NCBI RefSeq assembly: GCF_000454545.1
Contig: NZ_CM002139.1
Span: 688,705 to 752,704 of the forward strand
Origin: Xanthomonas cassavae CFBP 4642
GTDB lineage: Bacteria; Pseudomonadota; Gammaproteobacteria; Xanthomonadales; Xanthomonadaceae
Reading direction: 5' to 3'
DNA: 64,000 nt
Shown here: positions 51,619 through 61,177 of the stretch, piece after piece
How positions within the stretch are numbered: position 1 is the first letter of the stretch
How the letters are laid out: every line of letters begins with the position of its first letter
The notes under the pieces: generated by a model
What the model was told of the DNA's origin: nothing
What the model saw: only the letters and a program-made list of their open reading frames with translations
The model's database searches: none
Translations under genes and position numbers: made by a program

Positions 51619-51634
51619 CGTGATTTTCATCACA
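51619..51634. promoter_or_regulatory. candidate Clp (CRP-like) binding site
   Basis: CGTGA-N6-TCACA differs from the CRP/Clp consensus TGTGA-N6-TCACA at one base. Clp is the Xanthomonas CRP homologue. The site lies between divergent mnmG and the candidate small RNA and may serve either. Confidence 0.55.
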
Positions 51635-51686
51635 TTAAAGAACATTGGGGCTCAAGTTGGCATGTTTCGTGCGGATATCCCTACTG

Positions 51687-51806
51687 CACCCGACGTGGCA
51701 GTGCGACATGGGCGCAAAGGCTGGAATTGGAACAGGGGCCAGCCGCGCGTGCGTCGGGGTAGCGTAAGGGTCGGTAGTCGGGGGACTGCCGACCCTTAAT
51801 TTTTTT
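51687..51806 (+). ncRNA. candidate small RNA upstream of mnmG
   Basis: A strong plus-strand terminator at 51766-51806 has no upstream gene on that strand. A TTGGCA (51657-51662) could be a -35 element, and a Clp-like site is centred near 51626. That would give a transcript of roughly 110-120 bases. The 5' end is a guess, and no family is recognised. Confidence 0.4.
51766..51806 (+). terminator. intrinsic terminator
   Basis: A 14-base stem, AAGGGTCGGTAGTC with GACTGCCGACCCTT (one mismatch), is followed by AA and seven T's. Confidence 0.88.
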
Positions 51807-51882
51807 GGCTCACTGACGTCCGGGTCGCAAGCCTTTCACTGTCTGTCGGCGCTGCGTCGCCCAGGCGGGCCACGCCAGAAAA

Positions 51883-51912
51883 CATAAAGCCCCGGCATGC
51901 CGGGGCTTTATG
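51883..51912. terminator. perfect palindromic terminator
   Basis: A 30-base perfect palindrome with CATAAAGCCCCGG arms. On the minus strand it is followed by a TTTT run, so it can end the lipoprotein transcript about 200 bases past its stop. A second hairpin (arms TCCGACAGGG / CCCTGTCGGA, 51930-51973) and a GCTTGCG/CGCAAGC stem near 52050 lie in the same 3' region. Confidence 0.8.
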
Positions 51913-52115
51913 CATTGCAGGCGCCGATATCCGACAGGGCCGGAACAGGGGGGATCCAGATTTCCCTGTCGGACATCGACATAAGTCGGTCAGTGGGGCT
52001 GGCTGGGTCAGGAGATGACGCAGCGGGTCACACAGAGCACCTAGCTTGCGACCAAGTGCCGGCTGAACGCAAGCCCCCAATGTCGCCAAGTGTGGGGCGT
52101 GTCGCAGTCAGCTTG

Positions 52116-52571
52116 TCACGGAATTTGCTGACGAGGGTTGCGCGGCGCGGTCTGCCGCTGGATTTCGCGAATCACCCGCGGCGGGGCGCCGATCCTGGCC
52201 GGCGGCCTGGCCGGTGCAGCGCCGTTGGCGGGCGGCCGGCTCGGCTGCTGCGGACGTGGTCCACCTGGTCGGGGACCGTTATTGAACGACCCGTTGGGAC
52301 GAGGCGGCCGATACTGCGGGCGACGGTCGTACTGCCGGTAGTAATAGCCACCGCCGCCACGGTAGACCGGATAGACCGGGTAGTTATACAGCCCGATCGC
52401 ACCGGCGCCATAAGGTGCGCCGTAATAGAACGGCGAGTAGCCGGGCGGATAGCGATACTGCACGGCGGGGGCGCCCCGGTAATAGCCGCCTGACCCGGCG
52501 CCGGTGTAGTCGTACGTTGCGCAGCCACCCAGGGCAAGTAGCCCGGCGGCAAAGATCAGACGGAATGTCAT
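52116..52571 (-). CDS. Tyr/Pro/Gly-rich lipoprotein
   Basis: The product of 151 residues has a lipoprotein signal peptide with lipobox LALGGC (Cys 17), then low-complexity Gly/Tyr-rich sequence (GGYYRGAPAVQYRYPPGYSP) and a Pro/Arg-rich C-terminal half. The function is unknown. The start ATG at 52569-52571 follows AGGAGGG. Its composition suggests an extended, surface-linked tail. Confidence 0.82.
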   Translation of the reverse strand: MTFRLIFAAGLLALGGCATYDYTGAGSGGYYRGAPAVQYRYPPGYSPFYYGAPYGAGAIGLYNYPVYPVYRGGGGYYYRQYDRRPQYRPPRPNGSFNNGPRPGGPRPQQPSRPPANGAAPARPPARIGAPPRVIREIQRQTAPRNPRQQIP

Positions 52572-52728
52572 GGATGGTGCCCTCCTGCAACCATGATCTC
52601 ACTTTCGAACCGCTGCATTGAATCGGTCCTTAACTGCGCGGCAATGGACTGCTTCTCCATCGATCCAGCATGCGCAGGTGGACTGCCTGCTGGCCGTGAA
52701 GAGCGGGACGATACGTTAATCTTGGGAC

Positions 52729-53688
52729 ATGATCGAAACGGCCCCTGTTGCCCATGCTGATGTCCTGCAAGCCGCCGCGCGCATCGCGCCGCATTGCGCG
52801 CCGACACCGTTGCTGATCTCCCACACCCTGGATGCGCTCTGCGGTGCGCAGCTGTTCTTCAAGGCCGAACACCTGCAGCGCAGTGGCGCCTTCAAGTTCC
52901 GTGGCGCCTGCAATGCCGTGTGGTCGCTGCCGGAGCACCTGGCTGCGCGTGGCGTGGTCACCCATTCTTCCGGCAACCATGGCGCCGCGCTGGCGTTGGC
53001 GGCGCGCACCCGGGGCATCGGCTGCCATGTGGTGGTGCCCGAGGGCGCGGTGGCCGCCAAGCTGGCCAATATCTCCCGTCACGGCGCCACCTTGTGGCGG
53101 TGTGCGCCGACCATCGCCGCGCGCGAGCAGATGTGCGCGCAGGTGCAGCAGACCAGCGGCGCAACGCTGGTCCACCCCTACACCGATCCGGCGGTGATCG
53201 CCGGGCAGGGCACCGCCACGCTGGAGCTGCTGCATCAAAGCGGTGGGCTGGACGTGCTGGTGGCGCCGGTCGGTGGCGGTGGGCTTGCGGCCGGGGCGGC
53301 GCTGGCGCTGCAGTCCACTCCGGGCTGCGCACTGGTGCTGGCCGAGCCGGCCGGGGCGGCCGACACCGCGCGTTCGCTGGCGGCCGGGCAGCACCTGGTC
53401 GATTTCGTTCCCGACACGATCTGCGACGGCTTGCGCGGCACCTTGGGTGCAGCGAATTTCGCGCTGCTGCAGGCCGCGGGCGCACAGGTGATCACGCTGG
53501 ACGATGCGGCGGTGCTGCAGGCGATGCGGCTGCTCTGGCAGGTGCTCAAGCAGCTGGTGGAGCCGTCTTCGGCGATCGCGCTGGCGGCGGTGATGGCCGA
53601 CCCTGCGCGCTTTGCCGGACGCAGGGTTGGGCTGATCCTGTCCGGCGGCAATGTCGATCTGGATGCCTTGCCATGGGTCGCCGCGTGA
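52729..53688 (+). CDS. PLP-dependent threonine/serine dehydratase or serine racemase-like enzyme
   Basis: The product of 319 residues has the PLP-lysine motif (LQRSGAFKFRGACNA, Lys about 54), the SSGNHGAALALAA loop, VGGGGLAAGAALAL phosphate loop and a C-terminal LSGGNVDL. It lacks the ACT regulatory domain of biosynthetic IlvA, so it is a catabolic or racemase-type member. It overlaps the next gene by 16 bases. Confidence 0.87.
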   Translation: MIETAPVAHADVLQAAARIAPHCAPTPLLISHTLDALCGAQLFFKAEHLQRSGAFKFRGACNAVWSLPEHLAARGVVTHSSGNHGAALALAARTRGIGCHVVVPEGAVAAKLANISRHGATLWRCAPTIAAREQMCAQVQQTSGATLVHPYTDPAVIAGQGTATLELLHQSGGLDVLVAPVGGGGLAAGAALALQSTPGCALVLAEPAGAADTARSLAAGQHLVDFVPDTICDGLRGTLGAANFALLQAAGAQVITLDDAAVLQAMRLLWQVLKQLVEPSSAIALAAVMADPARFAGRRVGLILSGGNVDLDALPWVAA

Positions 53689-54290
53689 GCAGGCGGTCGC
53701 GTGGGCTCGGCCTGTGGGGCTGGGGTTGGCGACTGGGCATGCTGGCGCTGATCTGGCTGGTGGCGGTGGCCGGCTGGATCGTCTGGGTCGGCGACCGTGA
53801 TCAGGCCGCGCCGGCCGACGTGATCATCGTGCTGGGCGCGGCCGCCTACGATGCACGTCCTTCGCCGGTGTTCGAAGAACGCATCCGGCACGCGCTGGAT
53901 CTGTATGCGCAAGGCTACGCGCCGCACCTGCTGTTCACCGGCGGCTTCGGCAATGGCGCCCGCTTTTCCGAATCGCAGGTGGCGCGGCGCTATGCACTGC
54001 GCCATGGCGTGCCGCCTGAGGCGATCATGATCGAGACCCGGTCGCGGACCACCCGCCAGAATCTGGAACAGGCGCGCGCGCTGATGGAGCGCCACGGCCT
54101 GTACCGGGCCATCATCGTCAGCGACCCGCTGCACATGGCGCGCGCGCTGCGGCTGAGCCAGGAGCTGGGTGTGGATGCATTGTCCTCGTCCACGCCCAGT
54201 ACGCGCTTTCGCAGCTTCCACACCAGCTGGCGCTTTCTGCTGCAGGAGGTCTATTACTTCCACCGCGATCTGGTGGTGCAAGGCCCCTGA
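53673..54290 (+). CDS. YdcF/SanA-like DUF218 membrane protein
   Basis: The product of 205 residues has an N-terminal membrane helix (LGMLALIWLVAVAGWIVWVG), then the DUF218 domain (PADVIIVLGAAAYDARPSPVFEERI, LLFTGGFGNGARFSESQVA, IVSDPLHMARAL). Such proteins are linked to envelope metabolism. The start is uncertain: ATG 53673 overlaps the upstream gene, and a GTG lies at 53685. Confidence 0.85.
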   Translation: MGRRVSRRSRGLGLWGWGWRLGMLALIWLVAVAGWIVWVGDRDQAAPADVIIVLGAAAYDARPSPVFEERIRHALDLYAQGYAPHLLFTGGFGNGARFSESQVARRYALRHGVPPEAIMIETRSRTTRQNLEQARALMERHGLYRAIIVSDPLHMARALRLSQELGVDALSSSTPSTRFRSFHTSWRFLLQEVYYFHRDLVVQGP

Positions 54291-54535
54291 GCGGCGCGGC
54301 GCGCTGCGCTCACGGTAACCCTATCGGCGATGGCGTTCGACCGCCGCACCAGCGTTGTCTTTGATGATGTGGTTTAGCGTCGCAGCAGATCTCGGTGCAA
54401 GACAGCGCTGGCGGTGGTTGTTCCCGGTCCGGTGCCTCCGACGGCGCACCGAACCGCGATGCAGTCGCTGGCGGCGTCTTCGCACGCATGCAAAAGCCGC
54501 TCTATGATGCGGCTTTCCCAGCGGCAGGTTCGAGC

Positions 54536-54955
54536 ATGAGCGAGAGCACCCGGCAACGCGCCATCGGCCTGGTTCAGGCCTATTACGAGGCCTTCAATCG
54601 CGGCGATTGGGACGGCATGCTGGCGTTCCTGGCCGACGATGTGGCCCACGACCTCAATCAGGGGCCGCGCGAGATCGGCCGCGCGGAGTTCGCGGCCTTT
54701 TTGCAGCGCATGAACGACAGCTACCGCGAGCAGTTGCACGACATCGTGGTGACCGCCAACCAAGACGGCACGCGTGTCGGCGCCGAATACGTGGTGCACG
54801 GGGTCTATCACACCACCGACGAAGGCCTGCCGGACGCGAACGGACAGACCTACGTGTTGCCCGGTGGCGCATTCTTCGACATACACGCCGGCAAGATCAC
54901 CCGCGTCACCAACTACTACAACCTGCAGGAATGGATCGCGCAGGTCTCGCGCTGA
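54536..54955 (+). CDS. NTF2/SnoaL-like protein
   Basis: The product of 139 residues fits the ketosteroid-isomerase-like fold: VQAYYEAFNRGDWDGMLAFLADDVAHDLNQGPREIGRAEFAAFL and KITRVTNYYNLQEWI. It is predicted cytoplasmic with no signal. The substrate is unknown. Confidence 0.85.
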   Translation: MSESTRQRAIGLVQAYYEAFNRGDWDGMLAFLADDVAHDLNQGPREIGRAEFAAFLQRMNDSYREQLHDIVVTANQDGTRVGAEYVVHGVYHTTDEGLPDANGQTYVLPGGAFFDIHAGKITRVTNYYNLQEWIAQVSR

Positions 54956-54972
54956 GCACCCACTCGCGCTGC

Positions 54973-55042
54973 GTGGGAGCGCGCCTGGGCGCGATGAGGC
55001 GTTATCGGTAAAGCCTCATCGCGCCCGGGTGCGCTCCTACAC
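54973..55042. repeat. REP-like intergenic palindrome
   Basis: Long arms run from GTGGGAGCGCGCC with GATGAGGC inward, and match GCCTCATCGCGCCC to GCTCCTACAC. Sequences of the form GTAGGAGCGC are common in xanthomonad intergenic regions and resemble REP elements. It lies between convergent genes. Confidence 0.7.
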
Positions 55043-55055
55043 GGTTGGTCCGGCA

Positions 55056-55961
55056 TTACAGCAACACGATCCCGACCACCACCAGGATGAAGATGCTCCA
55101 CTTGAGCATCTGGTACAGCGGGTTGTTGCGTTCCTTTAGCGCCTTGGCCTTCAGGCGCGCGGCGTAGAAGTAGCGAAACACGCGGTTGATGCCGCCGGTC
55201 TTGTCGCCTTCCTGGTTGGGCGAGGCGCCAGCCGACAGCAGGCTGCGTCCGACGAAGCGGTTCACCGCCCCGGCCCAGCGCCAGCGCATCGGGCGCTCGA
55301 TATCGCAGAACAGGATGATGCGGTCCTGGCCGGTATCGTTGCGCGCGTAGTGAATATAGGTCTCGTCGAACATGGTCCATTCGCCGTCGCGCCAGCTATG
55401 CCGCTGGCCGTCCACGTCGATGAAGCAGCGGTCGTCGTTGGGCGTGGCCAGGCCCAGGTGCAGGCGCATGGAACCGGCAAACGGGTCGCGGTGCGGGCGC
55501 AGTTCGCTGCCCGGCGGCAGCTCGGCAAACATGGCCGCCTTCACCGTGGGAATGGATTTCAACAGCGCGGTGGTCTGTGGGCACAGTTCGGCCGCCGACG
55601 GGTGCGCGGTGCCGTACCACTTCAGATAGAAGCGCTTCCAGCCGCGACGGAAGAACGAGTTGAAGCCGATATCGGTGTAGCCGTCGGCAGCGCGGATCTT
55701 CTGCATCTGCTGCAGCGCCACCGCCTCGTCGCGGATCACCGGCCAGTTCGCGCGCAGCGGCGCCAGTTCCGGAAATTCCCGGCCCGGGTCGATGAATGGC
55801 GTGGTCGGCACCCGCGAGCACAGGTACATCAGCGTGTTGATCGGCGCCATGAAGGTGGAATGGTCCAGCAGCTGCCGGCTGAGCCGGTGCCGCACGCGAC
55901 CGCGATAATGGATGTACAGCGCCGATGCGATGAACAGCGCGATGAGAAGCCACTTCAGCAT
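55056..55961 (-). CDS. lpxO: LpxO-like aspartyl/asparaginyl beta-hydroxylase
   Basis: The product of 301 residues has an N-terminal membrane helix (MLKWLLIALFIASALYIHY), a dioxygenase core with ELPPGSELRPHRDPFAGSMRLHLGL (HxD iron site) and DETYIHYARND (distal His), and a C-terminal helix (SIFILVVVGIVLL). It is an Fe(II)/2-oxoglutarate enzyme. LpxO hydroxylates lipid A acyl chains. That substrate is inferred. Confidence 0.82.
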   Translation of the reverse strand: MLKWLLIALFIASALYIHYRGRVRHRLSRQLLDHSTFMAPINTLMYLCSRVPTTPFIDPGREFPELAPLRANWPVIRDEAVALQQMQKIRAADGYTDIGFNSFFRRGWKRFYLKWYGTAHPSAAELCPQTTALLKSIPTVKAAMFAELPPGSELRPHRDPFAGSMRLHLGLATPNDDRCFIDVDGQRHSWRDGEWTMFDETYIHYARNDTGQDRIILFCDIERPMRWRWAGAVNRFVGRSLLSAGASPNQEGDKTGGINRVFRYFYAARLKAKALKERNNPLYQMLKWSIFILVVVGIVLL

Positions 55962-56201
55962 GGGGGAGGCCGATTGGAAGGGGGCGGGGGGCCGCATACG
56001 TTGAAGTGGCCGCCAAGACCTGCGCACTGTCGCGACGTGTCGGCGGCCACCCTCGAACATGGTGAGCCGCAAGGGGGAGGTGCGGCGTTAACTTCAGAAT
56101 TCTAGCAAGTGTGGCCGCCGAGCCTGACAGGCAAGCATTGGCACGCACGCAATACTCTGTGTCTCACCGGCGGCGGGGCGAGCGGCGATCTGGACCACCG
56201 C

Positions 56202-57086
56202 TCACTCGCTGCGACGGCGGATTGGGATGGAAGCGACCGGGACGCTGGCGATGTCCTGGCCGCGCTCGCGGATGGGGGCGCCCGCGGCCGGGGCCCAGGC
56301 CTGCGCATAGATCACTTCCCAGGAACTGGGCAGGGTGCCGTCCGGCCGGCGCAGCGGTTCGTAGGCGGCGCTGGCGGCGGCGAAGCGGCCGCGTCCGGTG
56401 AGGGTGGCGCGGCGGTTGCTGAGCGCGTTGGTCGCGCCCATCGCACGCAGCTCGCGCATCAACGCCGGCAGGTCGTTGTAGGTGAGGGTGAACAGGTCGC
56501 GGTCCAGCACCGGGTCGCGAAAGCCGGACATCATCAAGGCATCGCCAAATTGGGCGATCGGCGGGAACCGGCTGACGTGCGGGGCGGTGTCGGCCTGGGC
56601 GAAAGCCTCGCGCAACTCGATCAGGGTGTCCGGGCCGAAGGTGGAGCACAGCAGCAGCCCGCCCGGGCGCAGCGCACGACGGAACCCGGCGAATACCGCC
56701 GGCAGGTCTTCCACCCACTGCAGGCACAGATTGCTGAAGATCACATCCACGCTGCCATCGGCCACCGGCAGCGCGCAGGCGTCGGCGCAGACCTGTGCGA
56801 ACGGCTTCCACCAGCCGGCCGCCTTGCGCGCCTGGCGCAGCATCGGCATGGCCTGGTCGAGCGCGATCACCTGGGCCTTCGGCCAGCGCTTCTTGATGCT
56901 GCTGCTGGCATGGCCAGGGCCGGCACCGACATCCAGCACCACCTTGGGCACCTGGTCGCCCAGGTGATCCAGCGATTCGAGCAGGCGGGTCTCCACTTCG
57001 CGCTGCAGCGCGGCGGCGGCGGCATAACTGCTGGCGGCGCGTGCGAAGGCGCGGCGGACGTGGCGGGGGTCGAAAGTGCTGTTCAT
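56202..57086 (-). CDS. bioC: malonyl-ACP O-methyltransferase
   Basis: The product of 294 residues has the SAM-binding motif VVLDVGAGPGHASSSIKK (about 48-65), the FSNLCLQWVEDLPAVF acidic-aromatic segment, and LRPGGLLLCSTFGPDTL, all as in BioC. It methylates malonyl-ACP to prime pimelate synthesis. BioH, which removes the methyl group, is nearby. Confidence 0.92.
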   Translation of the reverse strand: MNSTFDPRHVRRAFARAASSYAAAAALQREVETRLLESLDHLGDQVPKVVLDVGAGPGHASSSIKKRWPKAQVIALDQAMPMLRQARKAAGWWKPFAQVCADACALPVADGSVDVIFSNLCLQWVEDLPAVFAGFRRALRPGGLLLCSTFGPDTLIELREAFAQADTAPHVSRFPPIAQFGDALMMSGFRDPVLDRDLFTLTYNDLPALMRELRAMGATNALSNRRATLTGRGRFAAASAAYEPLRRPDGTLPSSWEVIYAQAWAPAAGAPIRERGQDIASVPVASIPIRRRSE

Positions 57087-57583
57087 TGCGGCGCTATTGT
57101 CGCCTGTGGCCGGTGTGGAGGGAATCGATGCGGGGGTTTGGTTTTGCGTTTGCCTGGAGATCTGACTGTGGCCATTGGTCATCGGTCGTTGGAGCAGGCA
57201 TAGCCTGGAGACTGGCCACATACTGCGACGCGCCGGATTGCGTGGAGTGCGTTCGATCGATCACTGCATCGCGCGCGATATGGCGTACCGCGCGCAGATG
57301 CGCTGGGTTGCATCGATGCCTCTGCGCGTCTGCGCCGCGCTCGTGCCTGCCAAGGCGATCTTGTGACCACTTTCGTGCCCAGCCGATCGGAGGATGGGCG
57401 GCAGTTGCAGTGCGCACGCTGGCACGGGTCGCGGCGCATGTCGCCCCACGCCACATCGTCCTGACAGGCATGGCCTACAGCTGGTGGTCCGCCATGTCGT
57501 GCAGCGCTGACCTGTGTGGGAAGGTTGTGTGACGCGGTGTCAGCCGACCTTCTGCCTTGCGCCGGCCACTGGCGAGGCGCGCG
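57087..57583. other. gap between bioC and the SDR gene, no gene seen
   Basis: No convincing coding frame, repeat or terminator is seen. A Trp/Cys-rich open frame across it looks like chance. Confidence 0.5.
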
Positions 57584-58366
57584 CTAGAACGTGCCCGGAT
57601 AACTGCCGCCATCGATCAGCAGGTTCTGCCCGGTGATGTAGCCGGCCTGCGCGCTGCACAGGAACGCGCAGGCGGCGCCGAATTCATCCGGCTCGCCGAA
57701 GCGCCGGGCTGGAATGCCGGCGCGCTTGCGTTCGGCGATCTCGTCGGCCGTCGTGCCCTGTTGTTGCGCGATGGCGGCGAAATTGCCATGCAGCCGGTCG
57801 GTGAGGAACTGCCCGGGCAGCAGGTTGTTGAGGGTGACGTTGTCGGCCACCGTGCTGCGCGCCACGCCCGCCACGAAACCGGTGAGGCCGGCGCGTGCGC
57901 CGTTGGACAGGCCAAGGATGTCGATGGGCGCCTTCACCGCACTGGAGGTGATGTTGACGATGCGGCCGAAACGGCGCGCGCGCATGGCATCGACGGTGGC
58001 GCGGATCAGCTCGATCGGCGCCAGCATGTTGGCATCCAGCGCGCGCAGCCAGTCCTCGCGCTCCCACTGGCGGAAATCCCCCGGCGGCGGGCCACCGGCG
58101 TTGTTGATCAGGATGTCCACTTGCGGGCAGGCGGCGAGCGCGGCGCTGCGGCCTTGCGCGGTGGCGATGTCGGCGGCCACGCTGCGTACCTCGCCGGTGC
58201 CGGAGAGCGCGCGCAACGCTGCGGCCGCCTGTTCCAGCGCCGCGCGGCCACGCGCGACGATCACCACGTTGACGCCTTCGCTGGCCAGCGCGCGTGCGCA
58301 GCCCAGCCCCAAGCCCTTGCTGGCAGCGCAGACCAGTGCCCAGCGCCCGGCGATTCCCAAATCCAT
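57584..58366 (-). CDS. short-chain dehydrogenase/reductase
   Basis: The product of 260 residues has WALVCAASKGLGLGCARALA (cofactor motif, TGxxxGxG variant), NNAGGPPPGDF, the NITSSAVK catalytic Ser region and a C-terminal GQNLLIDGGSYPGTF. It is like 3-oxoacyl-ACP reductase or glucose dehydrogenase-like SDRs. The Tyr of the usual YxxxK triad is not seen in the LSNGARAGLTGF segment, where N-G-A-R stands, which is odd. The ATG at 58366 has a GAGG site. It is 44 bases from bioH on the same strand. Confidence 0.82.
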   Translation of the reverse strand: MDLGIAGRWALVCAASKGLGLGCARALASEGVNVVIVARGRAALEQAAAALRALSGTGEVRSVAADIATAQGRSAALAACPQVDILINNAGGPPPGDFRQWEREDWLRALDANMLAPIELIRATVDAMRARRFGRIVNITSSAVKAPIDILGLSNGARAGLTGFVAGVARSTVADNVTLNNLLPGQFLTDRLHGNFAAIAQQQGTTADEIAERKRAGIPARRFGEPDEFGAACAFLCSAQAGYITGQNLLIDGGSYPGTF

Positions 58367-58410
58367 GCAATGCATCCTCGATCAGCGAAACCGCATGATC
58401 GGCGATCTGC

Positions 58411-59172
58411 TCAGGGCACGGACGCAACGAAGCGTTGCAGCGCCTCGGCGACCTGGTCGGCATGGCCCAGGAACGGTGCGTGACCGCCGCCGGCGATGGT
58501 CAGCGTCTGTGCTTGCGGCGCGCGTGCGGCGGCGGCCTGCATGCCGGCCGCCGGCACCAGCCGGTCGCGCTGGCCGCCGATCCACAGGCTGGGGCGCGTC
58601 AGCTGCGGCAGCGTACGGCGCAGGTCGGTGCGCTCCAGCAGCTGCAGACCTTGTTGCAAGGCCTCGGCAGCAGGCTCGCCGCGCGCGGTGAGCGTCTCGC
58701 GCAGGCTGCGCAACTCGGCGCGCGCATGCGCCGAGCCCAGCGTATCCAGTGCCAGGAACCGTTCCAGCGTGCCGCGATAATCGCGCGCCAGATCCTGGCC
58801 GAACTGCACGAACACCTCGCGGTCGACCGCCTCCGGCCAGTCGCTGCCGCGCACGAAGCGGGGCGTGGCGGCGATCATCGCCAGCGCGCGTACCTGCGGC
58901 AGGGTGGCGGCCGCCTGCAGCGCGAACAGGCCACCCAGTGACCAGCCCAGCCACACCGCCGGTGGCGTGGCGGCGGCGATCCCGGCCACCACGTCGGGCA
59001 GCGCCAGCGGCGTGGGGTCCTGGCGGCTGAAGCCATGCCCGGGCAGGTCCACCAGGTGCAATTGGACGTGCGCCGACAGCCGCTCCACCAGCGGTGCGAA
59101 CACCCCGCCGTGCAGCGCCCACCCGTGCAGGAGAACCAGTGCCGGCCCTTGGCCGATGACATCGATATGCAT
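58411..59172 (-). CDS. bioH: pimeloyl-ACP methyl ester carboxylesterase
   Basis: The product of 253 residues is an alpha/beta hydrolase: MHIDVIGQGPALVLLHGWALHGGVF, DLPGHGFS, nucleophile motif LGWSLGGLFALQ (Ser about 78), GGQRDRLVP and GGGHAPFLGH for the Asp and His. It frees pimeloyl-ACP for BioF. It lies in the biotin gene run with bioF and bioC. Confidence 0.93.
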   Translation of the reverse strand: MHIDVIGQGPALVLLHGWALHGGVFAPLVERLSAHVQLHLVDLPGHGFSRQDPTPLALPDVVAGIAAATPPAVWLGWSLGGLFALQAAATLPQVRALAMIAATPRFVRGSDWPEAVDREVFVQFGQDLARDYRGTLERFLALDTLGSAHARAELRSLRETLTARGEPAAEALQQGLQLLERTDLRRTLPQLTRPSLWIGGQRDRLVPAAGMQAAAARAPQAQTLTIAGGGHAPFLGHADQVAEALQRFVASVP

Positions 59173-59229
59173 GCGCGCATTGTCGCCGATCGGCGGGCAC
59201 CGCATGGTGCCCGGTGTGGTGTGCTCAGG

Positions 59230-59622
59230 TCAGTGTCTGTCGATCGCGCGTAGCGCCTCGATCTTGGGTGCAAGGACTGCCCACTGCGCGCGTGCGTAGC
59301 CACGCCGGCACCAGCGGTCGGGCCATCGCCAGCGCCGCGCGCGCCGCGCGGTGATCGTTGCAGCCAGCCAGTCGGAATCGAACGCATCCCACACGCCCGC
59401 CACGCTGCGCAGATTGCCGATCACCGCCGGATGCACCTCATGCAACAGCATCGTGCGCAACTGCGGTAGCGTGAACGGCGAAGCGGCCAATGCCTGCGCG
59501 ATGACGGTGTGTTCGTCCTCGCCGGCGCTGTCCAGGTACAGCAAGGACAGCGCTTCCCAAGCGCGGCGTTGTGCCGGCGTGGCGGTGATTGGATTGGGCG
59601 CGCGTGCGGTCACATCGGTCAA
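59230..59622 (-). CDS. DUF7079-like hypothetical protein
   Basis: The product of 130 residues has ITATPAQRRAWEALSLLYLDSAGED, LAASPFTLPQLRTMLLHEVHPAVIGNLRSVAGVWDAFDSDWL, which looks like the DUF7079 family (matched by memory). The role is unknown. It lies between bioF and bioH in the same direction. Confidence 0.7.
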   Translation of the reverse strand: MTDVTARAPNPITATPAQRRAWEALSLLYLDSAGEDEHTVIAQALAASPFTLPQLRTMLLHEVHPAVIGNLRSVAGVWDAFDSDWLAATITARRARRWRWPDRWCRRGYARAQWAVLAPKIEALRAIDRH

Positions 59623-59971
59623 CGCGCCGCTGCCGGATGCAGTGATGCGTCATGCATGCGCGTGACGCTACCCGCGTGGAAACAGCGATACGGCTCGCCC
59701 ATTGGTTTGGTAGAAATACAGCGGTTTTGCGCATGCCGCCTGGGATGGCGATGCGAACCATGCAGCGCGCTGCTCATGCAGGCATGCACGGCGCACCGGA
59801 GCCGGCACCCGGGCGTACGGCCAGCGGCTGTTGTCGTCCATCCGCAGGCATGCTCCATCGGCCATTCGGGCAGCGCCTCCCGCAAGCCGCAGGCAGGGTC
59901 CGGCACATGGCGGCCGACGGCGTGGAGGTCACCTGCACCGACCGAGCGCGGCGGCGCGGTGTCGCCCACCG
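59623..59971. other. gap between bioF and the DUF7079-like gene
   Basis: No supportable gene or hairpin is seen. Confidence 0.5.
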
Positions 59972-61177
59972 TCAGGCCGAAGCGCGCAGCGGCTGCCGGC
60001 TGACCACATCGCGCGCCTGCACGATGGCCTCGACCAGTGCCTGCACCTGCTGCGGGGTATGCAGCGCCGACAAGGTGACGCGCAGACGCGCCTTGCCCTC
60101 CGGCACGGTGGGCGGGCGGATCGCACCGACCATGAAGCCGGCCTGCTCGAGCGCGGCCGACATCGCCATCACCGTGGCCTCTTCGCCGCACAGCAGGGGC
60201 TGGATCGGCGTATCGGAGGCCATCAGCTCGAAACCATGCCGGCGCGCACCGTCGCGGAAGGCGCCGATCAGTTCCACCAGGCGCACGCGCCGCCAGTCGT
60301 CGCGGCGTGCCAGGCGCACCGCGGCCAGCGTGGCAGCCACCTGCGCCGGCGGCAGGGCGGTGGTGTAGATGTAGGGACGCGCGGTTTCGGCCAGATGGCG
60401 CACCAGCGCTTCCTCGCCGACCACCACCGCGCCGTAACCCCCCAGCGCCTTGCCCAGGGTGACCAGCTGCAATGGCACCTCTGCCACGCCCAGCCCGGCA
60501 TCGGCCACGCAACCGCGTCCTTGGGGACCGAGCACGCCCACGCCGTGCGCATCGTCGACATAGAACAGCGCCTGCTGCATGCGCGCCACCAGGCTCAACG
60601 CACGCAACGGCGCCACATCGCCATCCATGCTGAAAACGCCATCGCTGGCCAGCATCGCCGCGCCCTCGGGCGCGCCCTTGAGCTGGCGCATCGCGCCTTC
60701 CACGTCCAGATGCGGATAACGCCGCAGCCGGCAACCGGCCAGGCGCGTGGCATCGAGCAGGCTGGCGTGGTTGAGCCGGTCCTGTACGCACACATCGTCT
60801 TCTTCGCTGAGCAGGGCCTGCTGCACGGCCAGATTGGCAATGAAGCCGCTGCCGAACAGCAAGGCCGACGGATAGCCCAGCCAGTCGGCGATCTCGCGTT
60901 CCAGCGTTTCGTGCGCGGTGTGGTGCCCGCAGATCAGGTGCGAGGCGGTGGCGCCGGCGCCGTCGCGCGCGGCGGCATCCTGCAGCGCGGCCACCACTTC
61001 GAACTGCTGCGACAGGCCCAGATAGTCGTTGGAGCAGAAACCGGTCAGCCAGCGACCATCGATTTCCAGCCGCACCCCGTCGCGACGGCCAACCAGCCGC
61101 CGCACCCGCACCCGCTCCTGGGCCACGCGCAACGTGCGCAGCGACGAAATCCGTTCGTGCAGATCGGGGCGAGTCAT
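59972..61177 (-). CDS. bioF: 8-amino-7-oxononanoate synthase
   Basis: The product of 401 residues has [38 protein letters not shown], and the PLP-Lys motif [17 protein letters not shown]. It condenses pimeloyl-ACP with alanine. The ATG at 61175-61177 is set by [18 protein letters not shown] 515-base gap separates it from bioB. Confidence 0.95.
   Translation of the reverse strand: MTRPDLHERISSLRTLRVAQERVRVRRLVGRRDGVRLEIDGRWLTGFCSNDYLGLSQQFEVVAALQDAAARDGAGATASHLICGHHTAHETLEREIADWLGYPSALLFGSGFIANLAVQQALLSEEDDVCVQDRLNHASLLDATRLAGCRLRRYPHLDVEGAMRQLKGAPEGAAMLASDGVFSMDGDVAPLRALSLVARMQQALFYVDDAHGVGVLGPQGRGCVADAGLGVAEVPLQLVTLGKALGGYGAVVVGEEALVRHLAETARPYIYTTALPPAQVAATLAAVRLARRDDWRRVRLVELIGAFRDGARRHGFELMASDTPIQPLLCGEEATVMAMSAALEQAGFMVGAIRPPTVPEGKARLRVTLSALHTPQQVQALVEAIVQARDVVSRQPLRASA

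Noticed and set aside
57041..57532. 163-codon plus-strand frame between bioC and the SDR gene
   Set aside because: Trp/Cys-rich, overlaps the bioC 5' end, no ribosome site or domain.
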